Below, piece by piece: positions 1 to 6,532 of a stretch of DNA of 10,200 nucleotides. Origin of the DNA: Armatimonadota bacterium (GTDB taxonomy: Bacteria > Armatimonadota > Zipacnadia > Zipacnadales > VGFC01). The notes beneath the pieces were generated by a model. That model saw only the letters and a program-made list of their open reading frames with translations. It was not told the origin of the DNA and did no database searches. The position numbers were made by a program, and so were the translations under genes. The stretch covers positions 1 to 10,200 of the forward strand of contig VGFB01000072.1 of assembly GCA_016869015.1 (NCBI GenBank). Direction: 5' to 3'. Each line of letters opens with the position of its first letter. Position 1 is the first letter of the stretch.

Positions 1-989
1 GCCCGGGCCCCCGACATGTACCCCAGCACCTTGCTGGGCACGCTGGTCAGCCCTTGACCCGGGAGCAGCGTCACCAACGACACATCGGCGGTGGCCTGCA
101 CCTCGGCCAGGCGCTCCCGCGGCTGGAACGGCAGCAGGCGGATGTTGCGCAGTCCGCGCCGGGCTGCCTCCTGCGCGATCCGGTCCTTCACCAGGCCCTC
201 GCCCACCAGCAGGAACAGCACATCCGCGTCTCTCTCGCCGACGCGCTGCGCGACGTCGACGACGAATTCCGCTCCGCTGATGAGGCCGATGGTTCCGGCG
301 TACAGAACGACAAACGCGCCCGCGTCGATCTGTTGTTCCGCGCGCCAGGCATTGGCGCGCGGAAGCGGGCGGATCTCGTCGGCGTCGATCCAGATCGGGA
401 GAACCTCCACCCGCTCCTCCGGCAGCCGGCGCGTCAGGAGGACGTTCCTCAGCCCCTGCGACAACACCGCAACCATGTCGGAGCAGCGGCAGACCCATGT
501 GTCGAGCCGCCGCAGCAGGTCCGCGAGGCGCCCCGGACGCAGCACCCCCAACTGTATCGCCGCCTCGGGGTAGACGTCCCAGACGACGTGTACGAAGCGG
601 GAGCGCCGGAGGCGGGCGAGAAGCAGACCCGCCAGCCCGCCCACCAGCGGCGTCGTGATGCCGAAGATGATGTCCGGACGCGGCACGGCCCAGCCGTGGA
701 CGAGCGTGCTCAGCGCGAAGGATGCGTAGAACAGCAGCCGCTGGACCGCCGAGCGCTTGGGCGAGATCGTGTGCCACACCCGCAGCACCCCGAACGGCTC
801 GCGCTGCTCCCACTCGCGCCATCGCCTCCGGTAGCCCTCAAACACCACGCCGTGAGGGTGATTGGGGAAGGCCGTCAGGACGGTCACCTGGTGGCCCTGG
901 GCCGCGAGGTGCTCCGCGAGTTCAAGGGCCATTGCGCCTGCCGGGGCCACTTCCGGGGGGTAGATGTAGCAGATCAGGAGAACGCGCAT
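1..989 (-). CDS. GT4-family glycosyltransferase, WbuB/WcaI-like (3' end beyond window)
   Basis: Likely a cytosolic or membrane-associated retaining glycosyltransferase (GT-B fold) that adds a sugar from a nucleotide donor to a lipid-linked repeat unit of a surface polysaccharide. The frame stays open for 329 codons from ATG at 989 down to base 3 and leaves the window; the family usually has about 400 residues, so roughly the last fifth is missing. The N-terminus MRVLLICYIYPPE followed by a Gly/Ala-rich helix (residues 14-30) is the acceptor-side Rossmann start of GT4 enzymes. AFPNHPHG at 40-47, then FEGYRRRW, and later VVWDVYPE are hallmarks of the WbuB/WcaI subgroup. The C-terminal half shows LYAGTIGL and, near the edge, VPSKVLGYMSGAR, the region that contacts the donor nucleotide. 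An in-frame ATG at 1049 would add 20 residues; 989 is preferred because it gives the standard family N-terminus, although neither start has a clear Shine-Dalgarno. It lies 111 bases downstream of the dehydratase gene and is probably co-transcribed. The family is secure; the sugar and acceptor are unknown. Confidence 0.9.
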   Translation of the reverse strand, partial: MRVLLICYIYPPEVAPAGAMALELAEHLAAQGHQVTVLTAFPNHPHGVVFEGYRRRWREWEQREPFGVLRVWHTISPKRSAVQRLLFYASFALSTLVHGWAVPRPDIIFGITTPLVGGLAGLLLARLRRSRFVHVVWDVYPEAAIQLGVLRPGRLADLLRRLDTWVCRCSDMVAVLSQGLRNVLLTRRLPEERVEVLPIWIDADEIRPLPRANAWRAEQQIDAGAFVVLYAGTIGLISGAEFVVDVAQRVGERDADVLFLLVGEGLVKDRIAQEAARRGLRNIRLLPFQPRERLAEVQATADVSLVTLLPGQGLTSVPSKVLGYMSGAR

Positions 990-998
990 TGGGTGCGG

Positions 999-1014
999 GG
1001 CCGCCAAGGCGGCC
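999..1014 (-). promoter_or_regulatory. GC-rich hairpin just upstream of the glycosyltransferase start
   Basis: The minus-strand transcript reads GGCCGC-CTTG-GCGGCC here, a 6-bp all-GC stem closed by a CUUG tetraloop (or 7 bp with a 2-base loop). It ends 9 bases before the ATG at 989, exactly where a ribosome binding site would normally lie, and no purine-rich Shine-Dalgarno is visible there. No U-tract follows, so it is not an intrinsic terminator. If translation instead starts at the in-frame ATG at 1049, this sequence is coding and the hairpin is incidental. Confidence 0.35.
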
Positions 1015-1100
1015 GACTCGGCCTCGGGCCTGGTAAGGTTGGCACACATCGGACACCGCCCGCCCTCGAGCGACGGTACAGGCCGCCGGCGGGGGCACGG

Positions 1101-3017
1101 CTAGCGGCGGACAGGCGGCATCGCCGGATGGACGGCCTCCACCCCCAGCGAGAACTCGGCGCTGGTGGCCTCGGCCAGCAGATCGCGGGCGCGCTCGTCG
1201 TCCTCCGACTCCACCGCGTCCCGCATCGCCGCCAGCCAGCCCTCGATCTGCGTCCACTGCGGGCCGGAATCGGCGGCGATCCGGCCGATGTGCTCCAGCG
1301 CCGTCGGCACGATCCGCTCGTTCGGGTTCAGGAGTGTCTCGTGGAGCTTCTCGCCGGGGCGCAGCCCGGTGAACCGGACGGCCTCCATCGCCTCCGGATC
1401 GCCTCCCTGGAGCGTGATGAGATCGCGGGCCAGGTCCACGATGCGGATCGGCTCCCCCATGTCCAGCAGGAAGATGTCTCCGTGCTGCCCCAACGCTCCG
1501 GCCTGCAGGACCAGGAAGCAGGCCTCCGGGATGCTGATGAAGTAGCGGGTCGCTCGGGGATCGGTTACGGTCAGCGGCTCGCAGCGTTGCCACTGCCGCT
1601 TGAAGATCTCCAGCACGCTCCCCTCGCTCCCCAGCACATTCCCGAAGCGGACGCACACAAAGCGCGTGTCCCGTTGGGGCCGGCACGTCAGCAGCAGCTC
1701 CCCCATCCGCTTGCTGGCGCCCATGATGTTGGTGGGGGCGACCGCCTTATCGGTGGAGATGAAGATGAACCGTTCGACCCCGCAGTTCTCCGCCAGGTCG
1801 GCCAGATGAGCCGTCGCCAGCACATTGTTGCGGGTCGCCTCCACCGGCACGTGCTCCATGAGGTACACGTGCTTGTGCGCCGCCGCATGCACGACAACTT
1901 GGGGTCGGAAAGCCCGGAGCGTCCGCTCCAGACTGTTGGCCACCGCAACGTTGCCGATCACCGGGATGATGTCCATCTCGGGGTGACGGTCGCGCAAGTG
2001 AGAGAAGATCCAGTGGATCCGGTTCTCACCGCGCCCGAGCAGAATCAGCCGGTCCGGGGCATAGGCGGCGATCTGTCGGCAGAGCTCCCCGCCGATCGAG
2101 CCCCCGGCTCCGGTGACCAGCACCGTCTTGCCGCTCAGGTAGTCCTCGTGCAGCCGGATGCTCGAGGGCGCCAGCTCGCGACCCAACAGGTCGGACACGT
2201 CCATGCTGCGGACGCGCTGATCGCCGGGGTTTTCGAGCGTCTCCAGCAGGGAGGGCAGGACCTTGACCGGCACCCCGGCCCCCCGAGACAGCGTGTAGGC
2301 CCGACGGATCTGGGCCCGGGTCGCCTTCGGCATCGCGACGAAGACCTCGTCCACGTCGTGCTGTCGCACCAGCGCGGCCAGGTCCTCGCCGGTCCCCAAC
2401 ACGCGCCGCACCCCGATGATGGCCCCCCGCTTGTGGGGATCATCATCCACGAACCCGACCACGACGTGCTGCTCCTGAGCGTCTCGCCGGAGTTCCTGCA
2501 TCAGCACGCTGCCGTCGGCGCCGGCGCCATAGATGAGCACACGCTTGCGGGCGCCGCCGTTGCCGTTGACGCGCAAGGCGGGACGGATGAGCTTCCAGGC
2601 GAAGCGCGTGACGCACATGGCCAGCGTGATCGCCAGCCAGGCCGTGAAGACGACCCCGGTGGGCACCCGCAGCCCAAGCAGCCGCGCAACGCCCACGGCG
2701 AGCGCCTGCGAGACCGTCGTGCTCAGTGCAATGCTCACAGCCGTCTCCGCGCTGGCATACTGCCAGACGCGGTTGTACAGCCCGGCCGCCATGTTGCACA
2801 GGATGATCAGCGCCGCCCCGAGGAAGGCCACCGCGTCGACTGCCTCCCAGATGCTGCCCGGGATCTGCCCTCCGAAGAACAGCACCGCGGAGACCATCCA
2901 GAGCAGGAAGGCCGTCGCCCCGTCAAAGAGGCCCAGCAGCACGCGCCAAGGACTCACCAGCGGACGAGAAAGCGGGACGCTCCCATCCGCCGTCGGGTTA
3001 CCCCCGGGTATGCTCAT
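1101..3017 (-). CDS. Membrane-anchored nucleotide-sugar 4,6-dehydratase (WbpM/CapD/PglF type)
   Basis: A 638-residue protein matching the long WbpM/CapD/PglF form. These enzymes convert UDP-N-acetylglucosamine (or a related UDP-sugar) to a 4-keto-6-deoxy intermediate, the entry to rare amino sugars of capsule, O-antigen or glycoprotein glycans. Residues about 25-140 hold four hydrophobic helices. A first Rossmann-like domain begins with LIYGAGADGS (161-170). The catalytic SDR domain starts with VTGAGGSIGG (301-310), binding NAD(P). STDKAV (421-426) supplies the Thr-Asp-Lys catalytic group known from PglF, and MGASK (432-436) has Met in place of the usual SDR tyrosine, as is normal for this subgroup. 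RPGEKLHE (553-560) is the conserved C-terminal motif. HAAAHKHVYLME (377-388) differs from the usual HAAAYKHVPLME at two positions. The ATG at 3017 is used because an in-frame stop lies just upstream at 3021-3023; its ribosome binding site is poor. The class is certain; substrate and stereochemistry are not. Confidence 0.95.
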   Translation of the reverse strand: MSIPGGNPTADGSVPLSRPLVSPWRVLLGLFDGATAFLLWMVSAVLFFGGQIPGSIWEAVDAVAFLGAALIILCNMAAGLYNRVWQYASAETAVSIALSTTVSQALAVGVARLLGLRVPTGVVFTAWLAITLAMCVTRFAWKLIRPALRVNGNGGARKRVLIYGAGADGSVLMQELRRDAQEQHVVVGFVDDDPHKRGAIIGVRRVLGTGEDLAALVRQHDVDEVFVAMPKATRAQIRRAYTLSRGAGVPVKVLPSLLETLENPGDQRVRSMDVSDLLGRELAPSSIRLHEDYLSGKTVLVTGAGGSIGGELCRQIAAYAPDRLILLGRGENRIHWIFSHLRDRHPEMDIIPVIGNVAVANSLERTLRAFRPQVVVHAAAHKHVYLMEHVPVEATRNNVLATAHLADLAENCGVERFIFISTDKAVAPTNIMGASKRMGELLLTCRPQRDTRFVCVRFGNVLGSEGSVLEIFKRQWQRCEPLTVTDPRATRYFISIPEACFLVLQAGALGQHGDIFLLDMGEPIRIVDLARDLITLQGGDPEAMEAVRFTGLRPGEKLHETLLNPNERIVPTALEHIGRIAADSGPQWTQIEGWLAAMRDAVESEDDERARDLLAEATSAEFSLGVEAVHPAMPPVRR

Positions 3018-3275
3018 GCGTCACCACCCCCGAGTGGCGCCGCGTCGCGCGGAGTGATCCACGGGTCACGAACCTGCGCCGCGCGTCGCCCCCTCGACGC
3101 ACGGTAGGAGATCATGCTTCTCGGCAAGACCCCACGCACCTCCTTCGAGCGTGGACGAAACGACCGCGTTTGGCGGATCAGACGGCCCCGCCTCCCGTTT
3201 CCACAGGCTATCCACCCACGTTCGGGGCGCCAAACCTGCACTCCAACCACGAAGACGGACCCGGACGGGCCCGCC
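3018..3275. other. Intergenic gap inside the minus-strand polysaccharide genes
   Basis: No convincing gene fits these 258 bases. They contain an interrupted inverted repeat, GTGATCC-AC-GGGTCAC (3054-3069; 6 of 7 pairs match), 37 bases upstream of the dehydratase ATG, and an orphan Shine-Dalgarno-like AAGGAGG on the minus strand at 3139-3145. There is no clear terminator for the upstream sulfatase-like gene and no good sigma-70 promoter, so whether the dehydratase has its own promoter cannot be decided from sequence alone. Confidence 0.5.
3139..3145 (-). promoter_or_regulatory. Orphan Shine-Dalgarno-like AAGGAGG
   Basis: A perfect anti-16S match on the minus strand, but about 120 bases from the dehydratase start and thus not its own ribosome binding site. 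The nearest candidate starts are TTG at 3127 (11 bases away) and ATG at 3115. Both open the same short frame of 37 or 33 codons, rich in Arg, which ends in an ATGA overlap with the dehydratase ATG (3014-3017). This could be a translationally coupled leader peptide or a chance match. Confidence 0.3.
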
Positions 3276-4625
3276 TCACAAGTAGCCCAGATCCTGGAGC
3301 CGTTGCTCCACGACGTCCGAGGTCTCGCCGGCCATCCTGGCTGCAGCCGCCCGACGCCCGGCCTCCATCACCCTCCCCCGCCACTCCTCCAGCCGGGCCT
3401 CCAGCGCCGCCGCCGCCTCCGGGTTCCCGTCGAGCACATCGTGCTCCTCATCAGGGTCCTCGCGGAGGTTCAGCAGCAGGCGCGACCCGTCGCTGCCCCG
3501 CACGTACTTCCATTCGCGGGTCCGGACGCCGACCAGATCGCGGTGCAGCGGGCCGAAGTCGTAGCTGGGATTCCGACGCCGCAGGCTGGCGAGTTGCTTG
3601 GGGTCCCAGGCCTTCCACTCCAGGAAGGCGTGTTCGTGTCCCCTCTCCCAGTTCGCAGGCTCCAGCATGTCCAATGGGGGCCACGCCGGCTCGTACCCGT
3701 CGAGGGGTACCCCGAGGTAGTTGCAGCAGGTCAGAAGGAGGTCGGTGTGCTGGAACTGCCCCGGGATGACTGCCGGCAGGTCGGGGCCCACAAGCAGCCC
3801 CGGAACGTGCACCAGCCGGTCGTACAACGACGCCTGGTGGTCGGCGAGACCGTGCTCGCCCAGGTGTTCCCCGTGGTCGGCGGTGACCAGCACCAGCGTC
3901 TGCTCCAGCAGTCCGGCGTCCTTGTACGCCTGCACCATCTGCTCGACGAGCCGGGTGCTGTAGTGCAGGCACTCGAGGTAACGTTCCTTGGCCCGAGCCC
4001 AGGCTTGGGCGGACGCGCGGGCGGCGTACTCCCACACCTGGGCCTTTTTCGACAGCACGTGGGCAAACTGCCCGCGGGAGTAGGCGGCTCGCGCCCTCAG
4101 GGCCAGCCCCGCCGGCGGGAGGAGGTACGGATGATGCGCCTCCACCATGTGCACGAGCAGCAGGTCGGGGACCCGGCCGCCGGCCAACAACTCCCGCACG
4201 CTCCGTAGGCACTCCCGACCGCCGTAGTCGGCAAGGCTCATCGCCCGCAGCGCCCGGTTCACCCAGGACGGTCGCCGGCGCAACACGAAGTCCGCCGTTC
4301 CGGGTGGGAAGGCGATCAGGGGAGGCGCGTAGACCTCGTTCGCCGACACGATGCGGAACCGCTGCCCGACGCGCGCGGGCAGGGACGCCATCGCAGGCTC
4401 ATCCACGGCCGTGCCCGCGAGCGGCCACTGCAGGCCGTGCTCGCTCGGGAAGAGGCCCGTCACCAGGGAGCCCATGCTGGGAACGGTCCAGCACGAGGGC
4501 GACAGCAGGCAGACCTCCGTGGCCTGCTGCAGTTCGGGCAGCGTCGAGTTCCGCAGCGCCGAGTGCACAGCGTCGCGCCGTGCTGCGTCCAGGACGATGA
4601 TCAGCACCTTACGGTCTTGGGCCAT
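3276..4625 (-). CDS. Sulfatase/alkaline-phosphatase-superfamily enzyme with Thr at the nucleophile position
   Basis: A 449-residue protein with the sulfatase (Pfam PF00884-type) layout. LIIVLDAARRDAV (8-20) gives metal-binding aspartate D13 and the D18 that follows; SPSCWTVPSMGSLVTG (42-57) is the nucleophile region; VHMVEAHHPY (158-167) is a typical mid-domain motif; VTADHGEHLGEHG (247-259) carries the metal ligands D250 and H251; the C-terminus has the usual RTREWKYV strand. True type I sulfatases need C/S-x-P/A-x-R for formylglycine; here the matching residues are T47-V-P-S-M, so formylglycine cannot form at that site and Thr may act directly, as in LtaS or EptA phosphotransferases. Unlike those, it shows no signal peptide or membrane helix, so it should be cytosolic. 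It starts 3 bases after the flippase stop, with GGAG at 4632-4635 placed 6 bases before the ATG, so translation is probably coupled. A role in adding or removing a phosphate-type or sulfate group on glycan precursors is inference only. Confidence 0.88.
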   Translation of the reverse strand: MAQDRKVLIIVLDAARRDAVHSALRNSTLPELQQATEVCLLSPSCWTVPSMGSLVTGLFPSEHGLQWPLAGTAVDEPAMASLPARVGQRFRIVSANEVYAPPLIAFPPGTADFVLRRRPSWVNRALRAMSLADYGGRECLRSVRELLAGGRVPDLLLVHMVEAHHPYLLPPAGLALRARAAYSRGQFAHVLSKKAQVWEYAARASAQAWARAKERYLECLHYSTRLVEQMVQAYKDAGLLEQTLVLVTADHGEHLGEHGLADHQASLYDRLVHVPGLLVGPDLPAVIPGQFQHTDLLLTCCNYLGVPLDGYEPAWPPLDMLEPANWERGHEHAFLEWKAWDPKQLASLRRRNPSYDFGPLHRDLVGVRTREWKYVRGSDGSRLLLNLREDPDEEHDVLDGNPEAAAALEARLEEWRGRVMEAGRRAAAARMAGETSDVVEQRLQDLGYL

Positions 4626-4628
4626 CGA

Positions 4629-6212
4629 TTACTCCACCGTCGGTTGGCGCCGCCCACGGCGGCCGAGGGAACGAACGGCCTCGAGCAGTCGCGCCGACCC
4701 CGGCACCCAGCCATGGCGGGCCAGCGCCGCCTGGCCGAGCCAGAAGATGCCGATGGCGCCCACCCGCCACGCGGTCCCCTGTCCCCACACCGCAACGGCC
4801 GCGAGCGCCAGGGCCAGGCCGGAGGCCGCCGAACACAGCAGGTAGCGCGAGTCATACGGATGCAGACCCGTCCGGCGCCAGAGCCAGGCCACCCGCGACA
4901 GGTTCACGATGGCGAAGAGGCTCCCGACACACAGCGCCGCTCCGAAAGCGCCGTGGAGGGGCGAGACCCAGATGAGAGCCGCGATCATCACGGCCGCCGC
5001 CACGCCGTTGGTCAACGCCAGGGCCCGCTCCTCACCGACCATGGCCAGCACTTGCCCGACGTTCCCGGTGGAGGCGTTCACGAGCTGCCCGATCGCCACC
5101 GCCGCCATGATCGCGCCCCCCTCGTCGTACCCCTTACCGAAGACCTTCAGAAGCAGCACCGGGGCCAGGAGAAGCGGCGCGACCAGGACGAAGCCGGCTG
5201 CTGTGATCCAACGCGTCGTCGCACGGTACATCTGCTGTAGGCCCGCCACGTCCCCACGGGCCCACAGGTCCGAGGCCGCCGGGCCCACCAGCGACCCGAT
5301 CGCCCCCATCGGCATCACGACGAACGCCCCGCTGCGGGCGGCCGCCACGTAGGTGCCCAACTCGGCCGCCGGCACATACCGCCGCAGAATGAGGACGTCC
5401 GCCGTCCCCAGTATCAGCTGCGAGCAACCCGCGATCCACACCGCCAGCGAGAACCGCAGCAGCTCCCGGGCCGTTACCGCCTTCCGCGGAGCCCCCCGCC
5501 ATGGTCGAACCCAGTGCCACGCCCACAAGCCGGCCGCCGCGGCGCCTGCCGCCATCGTTCCCGCGCTGGCCCACATCAGGTCGGTCATGCTGCCCTGCGC
5601 CCGCCCGATCAGGACCGCGCAGCCCAAGAAGAGGGCCGGAACCCCGATCCGAGTCACCACGATGAGCGGCACCGCGTTCCGTTCGGCTTGCGGGACCGCC
5701 GCGAGAGTTGTGGCCAGCGCCGCAAACGGCACGAAAGCCGCCGCCACCTGCAACGGCAGCGTCAGCTCCGGCTGCCGGTAGACCCCTTCGGCCAGCGCCG
5801 GAGCGACCAGCCACAGGGCCGCGAACGAGAGCAGGCCCGAGGCCCCCGCGATGCCGACCGCGAGCCACGCCACGTGCCTGGCGCCCCCGGGGTCCTCCGC
5901 GGCCAACGCCGCAGGAACGAACTTGAGGACCGACCGGCCCGTTCCGGCCTCCGCCAGCACCTGACCGTCGCGCTCCACTGCCGTCAGCAAGCCGAAGTCG
6001 CCCAACGCGGCCTGCCCCAACCCTCGACTCACGGCCACGCTCGTGGCAAAGCGCAGGGCGTTCTGAAGGAGCATCCCCAGCAGCATGAGCGCCCCGCCGC
6101 CAGAGATCGCGCGCAGGTGCGCCTTCCGTCTCTCCTGCTGCTCGTCGGGGACCGCCGCCGGGTCGGTGGGCTGCGAGTCCAGCGCCTCGGGCTCTGGCCT
6201 CAACTCCGCCAA
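4629..6212 (-). CDS. Wzx-type oligosaccharide flippase (polysaccharide biosynthesis/MATE-like fold)
   Basis: An inner-membrane protein of 527 residues with about a dozen or more hydrophobic segments and short charged loops. It fits the Wzx/RfbX flippases that move undecaprenyl-linked repeat units to the outer face. After a hydrophilic Pro/Glu-rich N-tail, TM1 (about residues 36-56, ISGGGALMLLGMLLQN) leads into SVAVSRGLGQAALGDFGLL, the family-typical loop in which the conserved 'LG...G.Y' appears as F. A mid-protein GTADVLILRRYVPAAELGTY matches the second-repeat 'D..ll......GvY' signature. The start chosen is TTG at 6212, because AAGGGAG (6219-6225) sits 6 bases upstream. An ATG at 6314 would add 34 residues rich in Pro and Arg with no ribosome binding site, so it is less likely. 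It is the first gene of the minus-strand set and abuts the sulfatase-like gene. Substrate specificity cannot be read from the sequence. Confidence 0.9.
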   Translation of the reverse strand: MAELRPEPEALDSQPTDPAAVPDEQQERRKAHLRAISGGGALMLLGMLLQNALRFATSVAVSRGLGQAALGDFGLLTAVERDGQVLAEAGTGRSVLKFVPAALAAEDPGGARHVAWLAVGIAGASGLLSFAALWLVAPALAEGVYRQPELTLPLQVAAAFVPFAALATTLAAVPQAERNAVPLIVVTRIGVPALFLGCAVLIGRAQGSMTDLMWASAGTMAAGAAAAGLWAWHWVRPWRGAPRKAVTARELLRFSLAVWIAGCSQLILGTADVLILRRYVPAAELGTYVAAARSGAFVVMPMGAIGSLVGPAASDLWARGDVAGLQQMYRATTRWITAAGFVLVAPLLLAPVLLLKVFGKGYDEGGAIMAAVAIGQLVNASTGNVGQVLAMVGEERALALTNGVAAAVMIAALIWVSPLHGAFGAALCVGSLFAIVNLSRVAWLWRRTGLHPYDSRYLLCSAASGLALALAAVAVWGQGTAWRVGAIGIFWLGQAALARHGWVPGSARLLEAVRSLGRRGRRQPTVE

Positions 6213-6218
6213 TGGGGT

Positions 6219-6225
6219 CTCCCTT
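6219..6225 (-). promoter_or_regulatory. Ribosome binding site that selects the TTG start of the flippase
   Basis: AAGGGAG on the minus strand, 6 bases before TTG at 6212. It is the only well-placed Shine-Dalgarno near the flippase N-terminus and is the reason for choosing TTG over the upstream ATG at 6314. Confidence 0.55.
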
Positions 6226-6368
6226 AGCGATTGCTCTCGCTCCAACCGTCGCCTCGGCGCGCTTGACGCCGGACCGGGCCAGGAGGGCCGGGGACCGGGT
6301 GGGAGGCACCCCATTCGGCGGCGTCGTGGCCTGTGGTTGGGGTCGGATGGCGTGGGCTCGACGGCAGG

Positions 6369-6397
6369 AGTTTAGCACAAACGCCGTTGCATGGGAA
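6369..6397 (-). promoter_or_regulatory. Candidate sigma-70-type promoter with extended -10 for the flippase operon
   Basis: On the minus strand TTCCCA (6392-6397, 4 of 6 matches to TTGACA) is followed after exactly 17 bases by TAAACT (6369-6374, 4 of 6 matches to TATAAT), preceded by TGC, which fits the extended -10 TGn. This is one of the few A/T-richer spots in the region. It would start transcription near 6361 and give a leader of about 150 bases to the TTG at 6212. The consensus of this organism is unknown. Confidence 0.35.
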
Positions 6398-6430
6398 GGC
6401 GGCAAGCACCCGGTTCCGGGGCCCGAATGC

Positions 6431-6470
6431 AGGGGCGCTCCGTCCCGCGGGCGAACCCGGGCGCGCCCCT
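6431..6470. repeat. Inverted repeat AGGGGCGC/GCGCCCCT in the divergent region
   Basis: Two perfect 8-bp arms (6431-6438 and 6463-6470) separated by 24 bases, giving a centre-to-centre distance of 32 bases, close to three helical turns. The spacer contains smaller GC palindromes (CCCGCGGG and CCCGGG). It lies upstream of both divergent genes and could bind a dimeric regulator, but in such GC-rich DNA an 8-bp match can also arise by chance. Confidence 0.3.
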
Positions 6471-6487
6471 CGACGACGGAGCCGCCA

Positions 6488-6499
6488 CGGATCGATCCG
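6488..6499. promoter_or_regulatory. Perfect 12-bp palindrome CGGATCGATCCG, possible operator
   Basis: A fully self-complementary 12-mer, 21 bases upstream of the ribosome binding site of the large secreted protein gene, where an operator or early transcribed hairpin could act. A few such palindromes are expected by chance in 10 kb, so the intergenic position is the main argument. Confidence 0.3.
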
Positions 6500-6520
6500 C
6501 GACGGGCGGGAGCTTCCAAC

Positions 6521-6525
6521 GGAGG
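6521..6525 (+). promoter_or_regulatory. Strong ribosome binding site GGAGG
   Basis: GGAGG lies 7 bases before ATG at 6533, ideal spacing. It fixes the start of the large secreted protein even though the resulting signal peptide has no basic residue near its N-terminus. Confidence 0.8.
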
Positions 6526-6532
6526 CGTTGCC

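Larger units (their letters stand above)
6213..6532. other. Divergent intergenic region between polysaccharide genes and the large secreted protein gene
   Basis: 320 bases without a credible gene. From left to right it holds the flippase ribosome binding site (6219-6225), a probable untranslated leader of about 150 bases, a minus-strand promoter candidate (6369-6397), an 8-bp inverted repeat AGGGGCGC/GCGCCCCT (6431-6438 and 6463-6470, 24-base spacer), a perfect 12-bp palindrome (6488-6499) and a plus-strand ribosome binding site (6521-6525). No convincing -10/-35 pair is visible for the plus-strand gene. Open frames crossing the region are extremely Arg/Pro/Gly-rich and look like GC-driven noise. 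Confidence 0.6.

Noticed and set aside
54..3107. A 1017-codon plus-strand open frame antisense to both the glycosyltransferase and the dehydratase
   Set aside because: It crosses two well-recognised genes and the gap between them, its product is extremely rich in Arg, Pro, Gln, His and Asp without any domain motif, and it follows from strong third-position GC bias of the opposite strand.
3255..3274. Possible terminator hairpin after the sulfatase-like gene
   Set aside because: The self-complementary GC segments would leave a loop of only two bases and there is no U-tract, so an intrinsic terminator is not supported.
3114..4208. A 364-codon plus-strand frame antisense to the sulfatase-like gene
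   Set aside because: Composition is Gln/Pro/Arg-rich with no motif, while the minus strand carries clear superfamily motifs.
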